Of a DNA stretch of 64,000 nt, positions 1-9,689 are shown piece after piece (positions within the stretch are counted from its first letter, which is position 1; every line of letters begins with the position of its first letter). Where the stretch lies: positions 50,627-114,626 of the forward strand of contig JAKUCV010001722.1 of NCBI GenBank assembly GCA_028386065.3, given 5' to 3'. A program made the position numbers and the translations under genes. The stretch comes from Turnera subulata (Eukaryota > Streptophyta > Magnoliopsida > Malpighiales > Passifloraceae). The notes beneath the pieces were generated by a model. The model saw only the letters and a list, made by a program, of their open reading frames with translations, made no database searches and had not been told where the DNA came from.

Positions 1-198
1 ATGGGCAATAAGAAGTGATTCGTACTGGAGCAAGTGCTAAGGAAACCACGTTAGATGATCTGGGAACTCATCTTAGCCTTATGGAGACTGACATGGGTGC
101 TATCCGTAATGAGATCACTGATCTTAAGGAGGAGATGATGGCACAATTTAAGCTGGTTCTTTCCCGATTCCCTCCTCAAATATCCTCTGATGATGACA
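1..198 (+). pseudogene. C-terminal remnant of SIRE-type third ORF (coiled-coil end)
   Basis: The frame beginning at position 15 gives residues such as IRTGASAKETTLDDLGTH, then an acidic coiled-coil-like stretch, and ends near RFPPQISSDDD. It matches the end of the corresponding ORF of element A on the minus strand (33764-33420), which stops right after SSDDD. Here the stop codon position reads as an arginine codon, so the frame runs on to 404 into noncoding sequence. An in-frame stop at 9-11 breaks it upstream. The function of this third ORF is unknown; in SIRE-like copia elements it is often called env-like. Confidence 0.7.
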
Positions 199-480
199 GA
201 AGCCTTACTAGATCTGATGCTTTAGAAATCATGCATTGCATTCCTCTCAGTTCTTTAAGCTGGTTCCTATTTTGGTTAGTGCTATTTCTGGTTATTTTTT
301 TATCTATTTGGCTATGTTGGTTGGTAATTTTGAATATTACTCTTTTAAATATTATAAACTGCATGATCTTTGCTATATTCCTATGCTTTGTACTCCCTTT
401 CTGATGATGCCAAAAGGGGGAGAAATCTATTGTTATGTTGATTGGCTTATGCAGGAACATTGGATATGGTTTTTGTGGGA

Positions 481-602
481 AACCAAATATCGGAGAAAAA
501 TGTACTTGTCTTGTACATATGTTTGATTATGCAGGCACACAGAAACCAAATATCGAAGAAAAGTGTACTTGTGTTATACATATGTTTGATTATGCAGGCA
601 CT
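481..602 (+). repeat. Two tandem 63-bp units in the S1 3' noncoding region
   Basis: The motif AACCAAATAT recurs at 481 and 544, followed by near-identical text (GTACTTGT, ACATATGTTTGATTATGCAGGCAC). The period is 63 bp with two copies. A third, shorter echo lies just upstream (TTATGCAGGAACATTGGATATGG). Confidence 0.8.
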
Positions 603-1072
603 ATTGAGAAGCATTAGTTGATGCTATTATGGTGATATGGTTGTTATTAAAACCATATGTTTCATCCGATTCTGTCTTATGCAAGGAGTGTGGTACTAAA
701 AATCTGGTTTTTATCAAAAACCACACTTCAGTCTATGATTTGGTTTCTGCCACAAACCAAAATTTACGATAATGAATGCTGCACGACTTCGTTTCTGTTA
801 TTATGCATTCAACTATTCTTTTGTGCAGAAAGTGAAAACTATAGGGGGAGGTCTATTGTTGGCTGTTGTATACCAAAATAAAATCCACAAGGAATGCTAC
901 ATGTGTTGTCAATATTGATCGCTACATGTGTTGTCAAAATTGATCCTTGTGGAATTACAAAATTGTTTTCAAAAACCGGAGCATCAAAACAGGGGGAGCT
1001 TTTCAAAACATAAGTATACTTTCAAAAGCCCTTGGTATGAGTAAAATCAACACAAATTTGTCATCAGGAGAT

Positions 1073-2172
1073 TGTTGACAAAAAAATTAGGGTTAATCAC
1101 CTCTAAATGTTAAACTGTGATTAACCATATTGATTATCTGGTTTTGATGACTAACAAATTACAAGTGTGTTGCTAGCTTTGCTTGTGTTGATTTTCGCTT
1201 ACAGGAAAATTATGGTTTCTGCCGACACCATATCTTGGACACACGACATATGGTTTTTATCAATACCATATCTTGCATACACGACATATGGTTTTTATCG
1301 ATACCATGTCTGCGAAGCCGTCACTATCAAATTTTTGAGCAAGTTGCGTGTGGTCTTGCAAGCATTTAAATCCCACTTTCAGCCGTTTGAATTGATGAAC
1401 AAGTAAGAGGGACGCCTTTATGGAAGTGCAGAAGATGTTCCTACCTAACTCCTACTCAACTCCAGAAGGTAGTCCAAACTTTCCAGATTTGGTAATGCTT
1501 TGCAACCAAGGAGTTGACAAGCATAACGGCACCAAACTGAAGCTTTTATTGAACCGAAGTCAATTGGAGTACAAGGAGCCGTTGTAGGAGCTTATCCCCC
1601 ACACTCAGATTCTATAAAGAGGGACGTTTACACCTCTGGAAGATCACCCCAGCAATTGTGCAAAATCTGAGTGAATACTTGAGCTAAAAGATTTGGTATC
1701 TGATCTGGTTTTTCTACACACAATGCGAAACACATTCTAAGGGGTAATTTGTAAGCAAGACTTGGTTTAGTTCTGCTGGATACTTAAGTCTAGGATTAGA
1801 TTTGAGGGTAGGTTAGAGCTTAGCCTGTGAAAAGCTTTTAAGGTTAGAGTTTATCCTATGAAAAACTTGTAAAGGTTTGAGCTTAGCCTAGAAAAGCTTG
1901 TGCTTGTAAAGGTTAAGGTTAATCCCGCAAAAACCTGAATATAGTGAGTGTTTCAAATCCTAAAGGAAGGAACTTTTAGGTAGTGGAGGTACTTTGTGAG
2001 GGGGAACTACTCTAAAACACCAGTGTCAATTTCTCCCTGCCCTCTTTACTTGATGTTTACCTTAAGCACTCTTCTCACATAGAGATTTGGTTTCTCAAAA
2101 ATCAGATCTCATAGTCCGAAAAAATTTAAAGCCCAATTCACCCCTCCCCTCTTAGGCACTTTTGGGCCTACA
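1073..2172 (+). mobile_element. 3' LTR of S1 (1.1 kb, copia SIRE-like)
   Basis: The LTR runs from TGTTGACAAA to GGGCCTACA, with TG...CA ends. It is homologous, inverted, to the two LTRs of element A (31492-32564 and 43162-44325). It contains repeated short hairpins of the ATATGGT/ACCATAT type at 1211-1232, 1248-1271 and 1286-1307. The downstream flank is 5S rDNA spacer (AAATAAATTTATGA), so the element sits about 25 bp upstream of a 5S gene. The matching target-site duplication is outside the window. Confidence 0.85.
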
Positions 2173-2199
2173 AAATAAATTTATGACGATGGATCTGAC

Positions 2200-2316
2200 A
2201 AGTGCAATCATACCAGCACTAATGCACCGGATTCCATCAGAACTCTGAAGCTAAATGTGCTTGGGCAAGAGTAGTACTAGGAAGGGTGACCTCCTGGAAG
2301 TCCTCGTGTTGCAACC
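2200..2316 (+). rRNA. 5S rRNA copy 1 (diverged, probably a pseudogene)
   Basis: The sequence follows the plant 5S pattern: ATCATACCAGCACTAATGCA near the start, then a GGTGACCTCCTGG internal control region and a GTCCTCGTGTTGCA 3' end. A run of T follows, as expected for a Pol III terminator. Several changes look like C-to-T or G-to-A decay: AAGTGCAATCA for GGGTGCGATCA, GATTCC for GATCCC, GGGCAAGAG for GGGCGAGAG. It lies next to the S1 LTR and is likely inactive. Confidence 0.85.
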
Positions 2317-2630
2317 TTTTTTTTTGCTCCCGTCCTGTGGCAACTTGGAACACAATAGCTGGCACGGTTACATTTATTTTAACATTTTTTCCCCCCAACT
2401 TGATGGCGGATGATGTTTATTTATTTGTTTTCCTCAATTTGAGGGCGTATTATATTTATTTCAAAGGTTTTTTAAAAAAATTTGCAAGGCTAGAGCGAAA
2501 TGAAATTGGAAGAACGCGCTTTTCCATTAAAAAAGAAGATACTCAAACCCTTTGTGAGCCTCTTCTATTTAAAAGAAATTTGATTCCACTTGGAGACTTG
2601 GATAAATAAATTTATGATGATGGATATGAC

Positions 2631-2747
2631 GTGTGCGATCATACCAGCTCTAATGCACCGGATCATCAGAACTCCGAAGTGAAAAGTGCTTGGGCGAGAG
2701 TAGTACTAGGATCGGTGACCTCCTGGGAAGTCCTCGTGTTGCACCCC
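2631..2747 (+). rRNA. 5S rRNA copy 2 (diverged)
   Basis: It runs from GTGTGCGATCATACCAGC to GTGTTGCACCCC. It is two bases short in the CCGGATCCCATCAG region (reads CCGGATCATCAG) and has ATCGGTGACC where the box C region normally reads ATGGGTGACC. A T-run follows. Function is doubtful. Confidence 0.87.
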
Positions 2748-3058
2748 TCTTTTTGCTACCGTCCCGCAGCAGCATGGAACACAATAGCTGGCGTGGTTAC
2801 ATTTATTTTAACGTTTTTTCCCCCGCAATTTGAAGGCTGATTATGTTTATTTATTTATTTTCCTCGATTTGTGGGTAGATTATATTCATTTGAAAGGTTT
2901 TCCACAAATTTGCGAGGCTAGAGCGAAAAAAATTTGGAAAAACGAGCTTTTCTATTAAAAAAGAAGATAATCAAACCCTTTATGAGCCTCTTTTATTTGA
3001 AAGAAGCCCGATTATACTTGGCGACATGGATAAATAAATTTATGGTGGTGGATATGAC

Positions 3059-3177
3059 TGGTTCGATCATACCAGCACTAATGCGCCGGATCCCATCAGA
3101 ACTCCGAAGTTAAACATGCTTAGCCGAGAGTAGTACTGGGATGGGTGACCTCCTCGGAAGTCCTCGTGTTGCACCCC
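3059..3177 (+). rRNA. 5S rRNA copy 3 (diverged)
   Basis: At 119 nt it has the canonical length and keeps GGATCCCATCAGAACTCCG and GGATGGGTGACCTCCT. It has a changed first stem (TGGTTCG), CTTAGCCGAG for CTTGGGCGAG, and CTCGGAAG for CTGGGAAG. A T-run follows. It is the closest to canonical of the set in the internal control region. Confidence 0.88.
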
Positions 3178-3487
3178 TTTTTTTGCTCCCGCCTCGTTGC
3201 AACTTGGGCAACAATAGCTGCCGCAGTTACATTTATTTTAACTTTTTTTCCGCCAGGTTTTAAGGCGGATTATGTTTATTTATTTATTTTCCTCAATTTT
3301 TGGGCAGATTATATTTATTTTAAAGATTTTCCACAAGTTAGCGAGGCTAGAGCGAAATGAATTTGGAAGAACGAGCTTTTCCATTGAAAAAGAAGATAAT
3401 CAAACCCTTTATGAGCCTCTTTTACTTAAAAGAAATCTGATTATACTTGGCGACTTGGATAAATAAAATTATAAAGAAGGATATGAT

Positions 3488-3604
3488 GGGTGCGATCATA
3501 CCAGTACTAATGCACCCGATCCTATCAGAACTCCAAAGTGAAACGTGCTTCGGCGAGTAGTACTAGGTTCGGTGACCTCCTGGGAAGTCCTCGTGTTGCA
3601 CCCC
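3488..3604 (+). rRNA. 5S rRNA copy 4 (diverged)
   Basis: The 5' end is canonical (GGGTGCGATCATACCAG). Internally it has CACCCGATCCTATCAG, CTTCGGCGAGTAG (a 2-base shortening) and TTCGGTGACC. It ends GTGTTGCACCCC followed by a T-run. It is probably a pseudogene. Confidence 0.87.
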
Positions 3605-3926
3605 TCTTTTTGCTCCCGCCCCGTGGCAACATTGAAGACAATAGCTGGCACGGTTACATTTATTTTATTCTTTTCCCCCCCTCCCCCCCCCCCCAATTTG
3701 AAGGCAGATTATGTTTATTTATTTATTTTCCTGAATTTGAGGGCAGATTATATTTATTTTAAAGGTTTTCCACAAATTTTTATGGCTAGAGCAAAATGAA
3801 TTTAGAAGAATGAGTTTTTCCAATAAAAAAGAAGATAATCAAAACCTTTATGAGCCTCTTTTATTTAAAAGAAAGCCGATTACACCTGGCGACTTGGATA
3901 AATAAATTTATGATGACGGATATGAC

Positions 3927-4002
3927 GGGTGCGATCATACCAGCACTAGTGCACCGGATCTCATCAAAACTCCGAAGTGAAACATGCTTGGGCGAGAGTA
4001 GT
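3927..4002 (+). pseudogene. 5S rRNA copy 5, truncated by element D
   Basis: It starts GGGTGCGATCATACCAGC and follows 5S through GGGCGAGAGTAGT, then stops matching at 4003. From there the sequence is the end of a copia LTR. The last 43 or so bases, including box C, are missing here. Confidence 0.88.
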
Positions 4003-4192
4003 TATACAAGTTGTATGCTAGTAGCAATCTCCTATACAATCAGCTATAATTAATGTCAATCCCCTTAATTGTATAATCACACAATTAGCCACACCAACTA
4101 ATTAGTGAATCACTTAATCAATTAATTACTCTAGAATCACTCAATCAATCACTCCAAAATGACTCAATCAATCAATAGAAAAATATCCTCCA
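4003..4192 (-). mobile_element. D: short (about 190 bp) 3' LTR of a minus-strand copia element
   Basis: On the minus strand the LTR starts TGGAGGATATTTTTC at 4192, directly after a polypurine tract (AACTTAAGGGGGAGTAA, plus 4193-4209). It ends against 5S sequence at 4003. A short LTR preceded by GCTCCAACTTAAGGGGGAG is typical of Ale/Retrofit-lineage copia elements. The terminal dinucleotide at 4003 is not clean. The partner 5' LTR is not in the window, so no duplication can be checked. Confidence 0.7.
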
Positions 4193-4203
4193 TTACTCCC
4201 CCT

Positions 4204-4279
4204 TAAGTTGGAGCATGTAAAGTGGAAATGCCCAACTTGACCAGCAGCTCATGAAAGCGATCTCTTCCTAATGCCTTGG
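4204..4279 (-). pseudogene. D pol, last part of RNase H (separated by element E)
   Basis: Reading leftwards from 4279, the minus strand encodes the C-terminal tail of a copia RNase H: residues like ALGRDRFHELLVKLGIST, then LHAPT and the polypurine tract. The upstream half of the protein is at 16752-18889. Element E and its 5-bp duplication CTTGG (4275-4279 and 16747-16751) lie between them. Confidence 0.75.
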
Positions 4280-4897
4280 TGTGAGAACCCGACCCAAAAT
4301 CACTTGGGCCTTCTCACCTATTCCTTATCACCTTCTTCTTCGGGTCTATCCCATGTCATTGGAGTCGCCACCTAAGTTTTATTAGGGACAAAACTTAGGA
4401 AAAACCCTTGAATGACTCCTTAGGCTACTGGTCATGGCGAACCAAAGACATGGGATCGGGGGTTCGTCACGGATGGGAAGGTGTTAGGCACTCATCCATG
4501 TTGGGTCGAAACCTTGTGCAATTAAAGAGAAAAGTGTGCCTTGTGCAAGTGTGCAAGAGTGTGGAAAATAAAGAAAGGGGGAGGAAAAGACTTGGCTTGC
4601 GTCCCGTTGTGAAACCGAGACTACCTACGTACCCGAGTGATCGGGGTCAAAGCCACGTAGTTCTAAACATGGCACTAATCGGCGACTTACATCATCAAAA
4701 GCATCAGCAATCAATCACCAAGAATCAATCAAAAAGGATTCAGGATTACCTTAGGTAGCCCTCCTCTAGCTCCTTGCAATGGGTCGAGTTCTACACCCAC
4801 CTTCTTGCCAATCCTTAGCTCTATGGTTGATCCTCTTCTTGATTCCTCCTTGCTAGACTACTGCTTGATGTTCCCCACGAAAATCCTCCAGAGTTTC

Positions 4898-6428
4898 TGT
4901 AAGTATCCGGGCATGCAACCTTGAAAATCAAGTGCAACGGAAAGACCCGAAAACTTTGGAGGATCCAAGTGAAGTAACTAAACCGAACAACAAAATCGAC
5001 CATACCTGAAACGGTTAGGATCTTTCACCTAACCGAAGAACCGAATCAGCTAGAGCCGGAAGAATATCCTGCTCCTCTATGGTATCCACACGAACCGTCA
5101 ATCACAGGCTGGAATCGTCTCACGATCTCCAACCCCCCGAGCACTCCCGAACCGTGGTGCTAGCTACGGATTTCCGGGAGCTTAATCTTGTGGTTTTGTG
5201 TTCTTCTTTCTTTCTCAAAGAAGAAGAAGAGAGTGTGTGTCTATAAACTCAAGTCTTACTCAAGTTTTCTGATGTGTAGCATAGTGTTAAGCTAAAACGC
5301 TCAAGTCTGAAAAACTGATCACTCCACACTTGATCACACTAACACACAATGCATTAGTTAATTAGACTAATGGCCAACATTATGGCCCAAAGGTAGCATG
5401 ATAATGACACTCAACATCTTTTGTCTACCACTAATGCATTATCAGACATCAACACAACACAACACTAAACCTGGTTCAATAATTCAGATAATTAGTGAAC
5501 CAAAATGACCCTGGTCTAACCACAGTCCAACCACAAACCGGTTCAACCACGATCCAACCATGGTTCAACCACCTGCTCGAATCAACGGTTCTAAGTGTGT
5601 GACCCTGTAGGCACTTGTAACGTCCGGCAATAATTGTAAACTCATTTACAATTATAAGCAAAGAGCGGCGTCTAGCAACACATCATTGCTACCCGAACGA
5701 CAAGATCAGTACTGATTCTATATGCCTCGGAACATGTCATCGTCCCTTCGTCCCATTATCAAGATTAAACACGAGACATGGAATATGTCAATCTCGCATA
5801 AGTTCAATCTCGGTTTCTTGATCCTCGAGTTAACCGCGTAAAACGGATACCTATGATATCACCATATCATAATCCGAGCATGGCCATGCATTTCCGGTCC
5901 AACTCTATCAAGAAACCATCCGATAATATACCCGTTATATGGGTTGGACGAATCCCCTCTGGATCATACAAAACCCACTACACATTTATCATATACCCAA
6001 TGATTACAATAAGTCTACTCATTTACGAAATAGCTAAGAGTAATATCAAAGTATACGACTCATATGTTGGGAACCTTGATGATCTCAGGTCTAAGGACAA
6101 TACATATAAGAACCGCTATCGACAAACATATAACGTTCCATGTAGCGTTCTTATGTGGGTCGGTCCAGTCCACGAGTTCTCTAACTTGTACCCGTATGTA
6201 GAATTCATATCACATATAAATTCTCAACATACGCTAGTCTTAATTTATTATTACAACCCATCCATAATAATAATCGACTAGGGACATTTAAGAATATAAA
6301 ATATTCTAGGGTTATAAATATGTGCAAGCGTTTATTTCATAAACGATATTTATTGGAATAACCTTAATGTGTATACACGACTACAAACAATCATCCATTG
6401 ATTGGCTTTTGGGCATATTACACTAACA
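4898..6428 (-). mobile_element. Solo LTR, Angela-like copia, inserted in E's 3' LTR
   Basis: The unit TGTAAGTATCC...CACTAACA is flanked by a perfect 5-bp duplication GTTTC at 4893-4897 and 6429-6433. Nothing else of the element is present, so this is a solo LTR left by LTR-LTR recombination. On the minus strand it starts TGTTAGTGTAATATGCCC and ends CCCGGATACTTACA, which resembles the LTR ends of the Angela/BARE copia group. The short reading frames inside it (for example 5853-6281) are not recognisable proteins. Confidence 0.8.
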
Positions 6429-6454
6429 GTTTCTGCCTTAGAAAATATTTCTAA

Positions 6455-6481
6455 GCTTGGAGAAGTAGAGTTTCTCCAAGC
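6455..6481. other. Perfect 10-bp hairpin in E-family LTR leader
   Basis: GCTTGGAGAA (6455-6464) and TTCTCCAAGC (6472-6481) pair perfectly around a 7-nt loop. The same hairpin occurs in LTR B (29485-29511) and LTR C (55248-55274, with one G in the arm). It lies roughly 65-95 nt downstream of the minus-strand TATA box, so it should be near the start of the transcript. It is missing from E's own 5' LTR. Confidence 0.8.
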
Positions 6482-7499
6482 AAGAAGAGCTTATGGGTGT
6501 GTATGTGAGAAAGATCGTGTGTCTCCTGAAATGTGTGTGAGGGGTCCTATTTATAGTGTTCTGGGAAGCCCAGGGGCGTGGATCTGCTTAATGGTGGAGA
6601 TTATGCCCGAAAATCTGGTCCAAAACCGCTTGGGATCGAAAAAGAAACAAAATCGGAGATTTTTGAGGATTCTGGGCAGGAATGACCGCCACTGCCAGCG
6701 GTCATCCACCACACGTCCGCCATGACCAGTGCTCATGTGGGGAGGCCCGCCGGCAGCCGGCGGTCGTCGCGAGATGTCCGCCAGTCGCCTTGCGTATCAC
6801 CAGTTCTTTCCTTTTCGAGCCCCCAATCCCTCTAATTCAGGCCTGATTCGATCCTACCGCGTAATCAAACCCTAATCTACCCAGAAATCACTCAATTACT
6901 TGGTCATCACTCCCTCAAATCATTCCATAATCAAAAGATTACCCATTAACACCCAAAATCATACCAAAAACACATAATCTAATTAAATGATAATTAACTC
7001 TGATTTTCTACGAAAATCAGAGCTAAAATTGATCTGCAAGAAATGTGTTAATGGGCTGGACAAACTCTGGAGAATTAATTCGGACCCTTAAATCCATTCT
7101 CAACCCAAGAATAAATCATCTCATCATTATTGGGTCAAAAACAACTAAAAGAGCCCATGCAAATGCATTTTAATAAATAAACCATATCATATATTTTTTC
7201 CTAAGGTTAAATCATCTCATTAATCCTAGGACTTAAGCGCATAAAGGTTTATGTCATCAAAATACGCCAATTCTACTAAATTAAAATTCATATCATGCTT
7301 GAACCTTGGACCAAATCATCTCATTGATCCTAAGTCTACACATGTACGAAGTCTAATTTAGTAAAATTTCCGTGGGTCAAATTTGGGTGTTCATAGATGC
7401 CCCTCGTTGATGAGTCCTTATAGACTAAGGACGAAACAACGTAAGACAAGAACAACCAAATTCGAATGATTGATTTGTGTGGTGCGTGCCATAGGTTGG

Positions 7500-7760
7500 A
7501 GCATCTCATGCTCTGCTCCGGGAATCATCTCATCCCGAAGGTTTGAGGGACTGGCCCTCGGTTTCTGGGAATCATCTCATCCCAGATTTCTCAAGAATCA
7601 TCTCATCATGAGGTTTGAGGGACTGGCCCTCAAATTCTGGGAATCATCTCATCCCAGATTTCTCAAGAATCATCTCATCCAGAGGTTTGAGGGACTAGCC
7701 CTCAGTTTACGGGAATCATATCATCCCATATTTTCGGGAATCATCTCATCCCGAGGTGGT
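7500..7760. repeat. Degenerate tandem repeats, about 72-bp period
   Basis: Blocks reading GAATCATCTCATCC and GGTTTGAGGGACTGGCCCTC alternate three times, each core lying about 72 bp from the next, with shorter half units between. They lie in the untranslated 3' part of E, where Tat/Ogre elements commonly carry tandem repeats. Confidence 0.75.
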
Positions 7761-7795
7761 AACATCGTTTTATCTATCGGTTCGTTGGCCTGACC

Positions 7796-8110
7796 GTCTT
7801 AGTCTGGATGCTACCTCATGCCGAGGTTTGTGCATTTCATCTCATGCTCGGGTATTGCCTCATGCCGAGGTGTTTGGATTTCATCTTATGTCTAGGTGTT
7901 ACTTCATGCCGAGGTTTGTGAACCTCATCCTATGTTTGGGCGTTACCTCATTCCGAGGTTTGGGCATTTCGTCTTTTGTCTGGGTGTTACCTCGTTTCGA
8001 AGTTTGTGAACTTCATCTTGTGTCCACCTCATGCCAAGGTTCATCTCATGTCCGAGTCGTTACCTCATACCGAGGTCCGTGTATTTTAGTTTTCTTCATC
8101 TCATCGCTTG
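7796..8110. repeat. Degenerate CCTCATGCCGAGGTTTG repeat block
   Basis: About seven variants of ACCTCATGCCGAGGTTTG, each followed by CATTTCATCT-like text, are spaced at roughly 35-45 bp. They encode nothing recognisable. This continues the minisatellite-like 3' region of E. Confidence 0.7.
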
Positions 8111-8199
8111 TGAGAACTTGGTTCCCGGCGTTCCGACTTGTATGTCTCAAGGTCGGCTTATTCTCAAGGTTTGCAGGGGCTGGGCGCCTGGCTTACTAG

Positions 8200-8960
8200 G
8201 TTGGCTATTCTCATGTCTAGACATCTGGGTCTAAGTCTCTTATGCTCTCTAGTTCTACTCATGCGTGGATACCTGGGTCCGAATTTCCATGGCTAGATCC
8301 TTATCTTTGCGGGTTCTACTTGTGTCTGGACACCTGGGTCCGGATACCTCACTTCCCTCCATCTCTCCATTAGTCAGATTCACTCCTTTTTGGTCTTTCC
8401 ATGGCCGGGGCTCTGGTTTCACTCAAGATTGGACGCCTGGGTCCAGATATCTCACTCCTCTATTCTCAGGGTTCGCAAAGGCCGGGCTTTGACTTTAATT
8501 GGACTTTCTCATCTTCTCTGGTTGGGTTCGCTCCTCTCTTCTAACTGGGCTTAATCACCTCATATCTCTCGGGCTCCCTAAATTTTTGGCAGGCATTCTC
8601 TCATGATTCTGTTGACTAGACACCCCACATCCACTCACCTCTCAGGTTGACTAGATTTTCTTTTGCAAAGACTGGGCTTTGGCTTTTAATTGGATGAGCT
8701 CGGGCCGGATGCTTGTCTGGGTCCTCTCAGCATTGTCTCACAGGTTTCCTCATGGCCGGGTCGACTAGGTCTTCTCGTCTCTCAGGATTGACTAAACATC
8801 TTGCGTTCGAGGTTATCTCGCATGTTTGGTGTCATCCTGTGGGTGGGTTATCTGGACCCTATATTCATGATCGGGTATCGTTACTGGTTCGGTTCTCTCA
8901 ACGTAAGATGTCACCTCATAATTGGAATGCCTGGATCCCATGCCCCTCGGTCACCTAGTT
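8200..8960. repeat. Diffuse repeats with CTGGGTCCGGAT-like motifs
   Basis: Motifs such as GACACCTGGGTCCG, GACGCCTGGGTCCAG and TCTCAGG(G/T)T recur irregularly through this stretch. The repeats are too diverged for a clear period. 8960-9430 shows no gene or clear repeat. Confidence 0.5.
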
Positions 8961-9432
8961 AGATACGTCGTGTCCCTTGAGGCATATAAGCTGAAAGGGG
9001 GTGAGACGCCCCCTGTATTTCATCAAGGTCTTAAAGATGAGGCTTAGTGTGCTCCGATACATGTTAATTAAAACAAAACGGGGTATTGTGCCCCTACTTT
9101 GTTACTTGTCCCTAGGTATTTCAACCCGACATCAGAAGGAGGGGCCTATTGTGCTCCTGGTAAAGATGGGGGTGATGTGTCCTCGACCTCCACGTTCAAC
9201 AAGTGGTGCATGCATGATATCATTCACATATAAAATATTTATCATTGTGTATTCAAGCAAAGTATTAACAGGTGCCCCTTGTCTAGGTGCAAAGCCTTCC
9301 CCCCTTGATAAATAAACGTGACCCTCTTTGTTCCTCTCTTTTCTTTTTTATTTTCTCTCCCTTATTCTTCCCTTCTTTCCCAAATCTTCTGGATCTTTTC
9401 TTTAGATTTTCCTGGGTGGGTTGGCGTCATCA

Positions 9433-9638
9433 ACCGGCGGTCATGTGGGTGGATGACCGCTGCCGCCGGCGGTCTTGGGCGGATGACCGCCGGTTGTGGC
9501 GGTCTTCACGGCATGACCGCCGGCATCGACAGTTGTGCACCCCCCCTCCCCCCGAACTTTTCCTTTTCGGTTCTTTCTCTTTTGGACCTGGACCTTAGGG
9601 TTTTGACGAATCCCACCACCCCTAAAACAGTATAAATA
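9433..9638 (+). promoter_or_regulatory. Candidate promoter of the E antisense gene: GGCGGTC hairpin repeats plus TATA box
   Basis: A TATA box (TATAAATA, 9631-9638) lies 52 bp before the ATG of the antisense gene, a normal plant spacing. About 100-200 bp upstream (9433-9530) GGCGGTCATG, GATGACCGC and similar units alternate on both strands and can fold into GC-rich hairpins. The E-family LTRs carry the same kind of cluster upstream of their own TATA box (E: 6680-6790 and 16035-16130; B: 29711-29790; C: 55475-55570). I infer that both promoters share this module. Confidence 0.6.
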
Positions 9639-9689
9639 AAGCGTCGGGAACCCAGAGACCCGCACAATCTATCATAACAAACTCCAAAC

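Larger units (their letters stand above)
1..1072 (+). mobile_element. S1: 3' internal end of a SIRE/Maximus-like Ty1/copia element
   Basis: This is the tail of a plus-strand element that begins outside the window. It holds the decayed end of the third ORF (to about 198), then noncoding sequence with the purine-rich stretch AAAAGGGGGAG near 412-422, and then the LTR at 1073. Element A contains the same arrangement on the other strand (33420 down to 32565), which supports the assignment. Short perfect hairpins occur at 635-658, 705-723 and 739-761. The lineage is inferred from the extra ORF plus the LTR type. Confidence 0.8.
2173..4002 (+). repeat. Degenerate 5S rDNA tandem array, about 430-bp period
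   Basis: Four 5S-like genes start at 2200, 2631, 3059 and 3488 and a fifth, truncated, at 3927. The spacings are 431, 428, 429 and 439 bp. Each spacer contains the same blocks: a T-rich run after the gene, GCTCCCGTCCCGTGGCAAC-like text, ATTTATTTATTTTCCTC, a GAGGCTAGAGCGAAATGAAT-like block, and GATAAATAAATTTATGATGA just before the next gene. The array is bordered by S1 on the left and cut by element D on the right. Confidence 0.93.
4280..7395 (-). mobile_element. 3' LTR of E, interrupted by a solo LTR
   Basis: It is homologous to 15341-16746 once the 1.5-kb solo LTR at 4898-6428 is removed (about 1.58 kb versus 1.41 kb). Relative to this copy, the right-hand LTR lacks about 120 bp after GTTGGGTCG and a hairpin segment (6455-6481). 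The minus-strand TATA box reads TATAAATA (plus 6548-6555). A GC-rich cluster with GGCGGTC/GACCGCC repeats lies at 6680-6790. The first bases on the minus strand are TATGAACACC instead of TGTGAACACC, a one-base decay. Confidence 0.85.

Noticed and set aside
5853..6281. 142-residue frame in the solo LTR at 4898-6428.
   Set aside because: It lies wholly inside an LTR with clean ends and duplication, shows no known domain, and LTRs of this group are noncoding.
7405..7438. Hammerhead-ribozyme-like core: TTGATGA, a 7-bp stem (GTCCTTA/TAAGGAC) and GAAAC.
   Set aside because: The invariant first C of CTGATGA is T here, and I could not find flanking sequences that form helices I and III around a GUH cleavage site on the plus strand. 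It is probably a chance match next to the E purine tract. A covariance-model search would decide.
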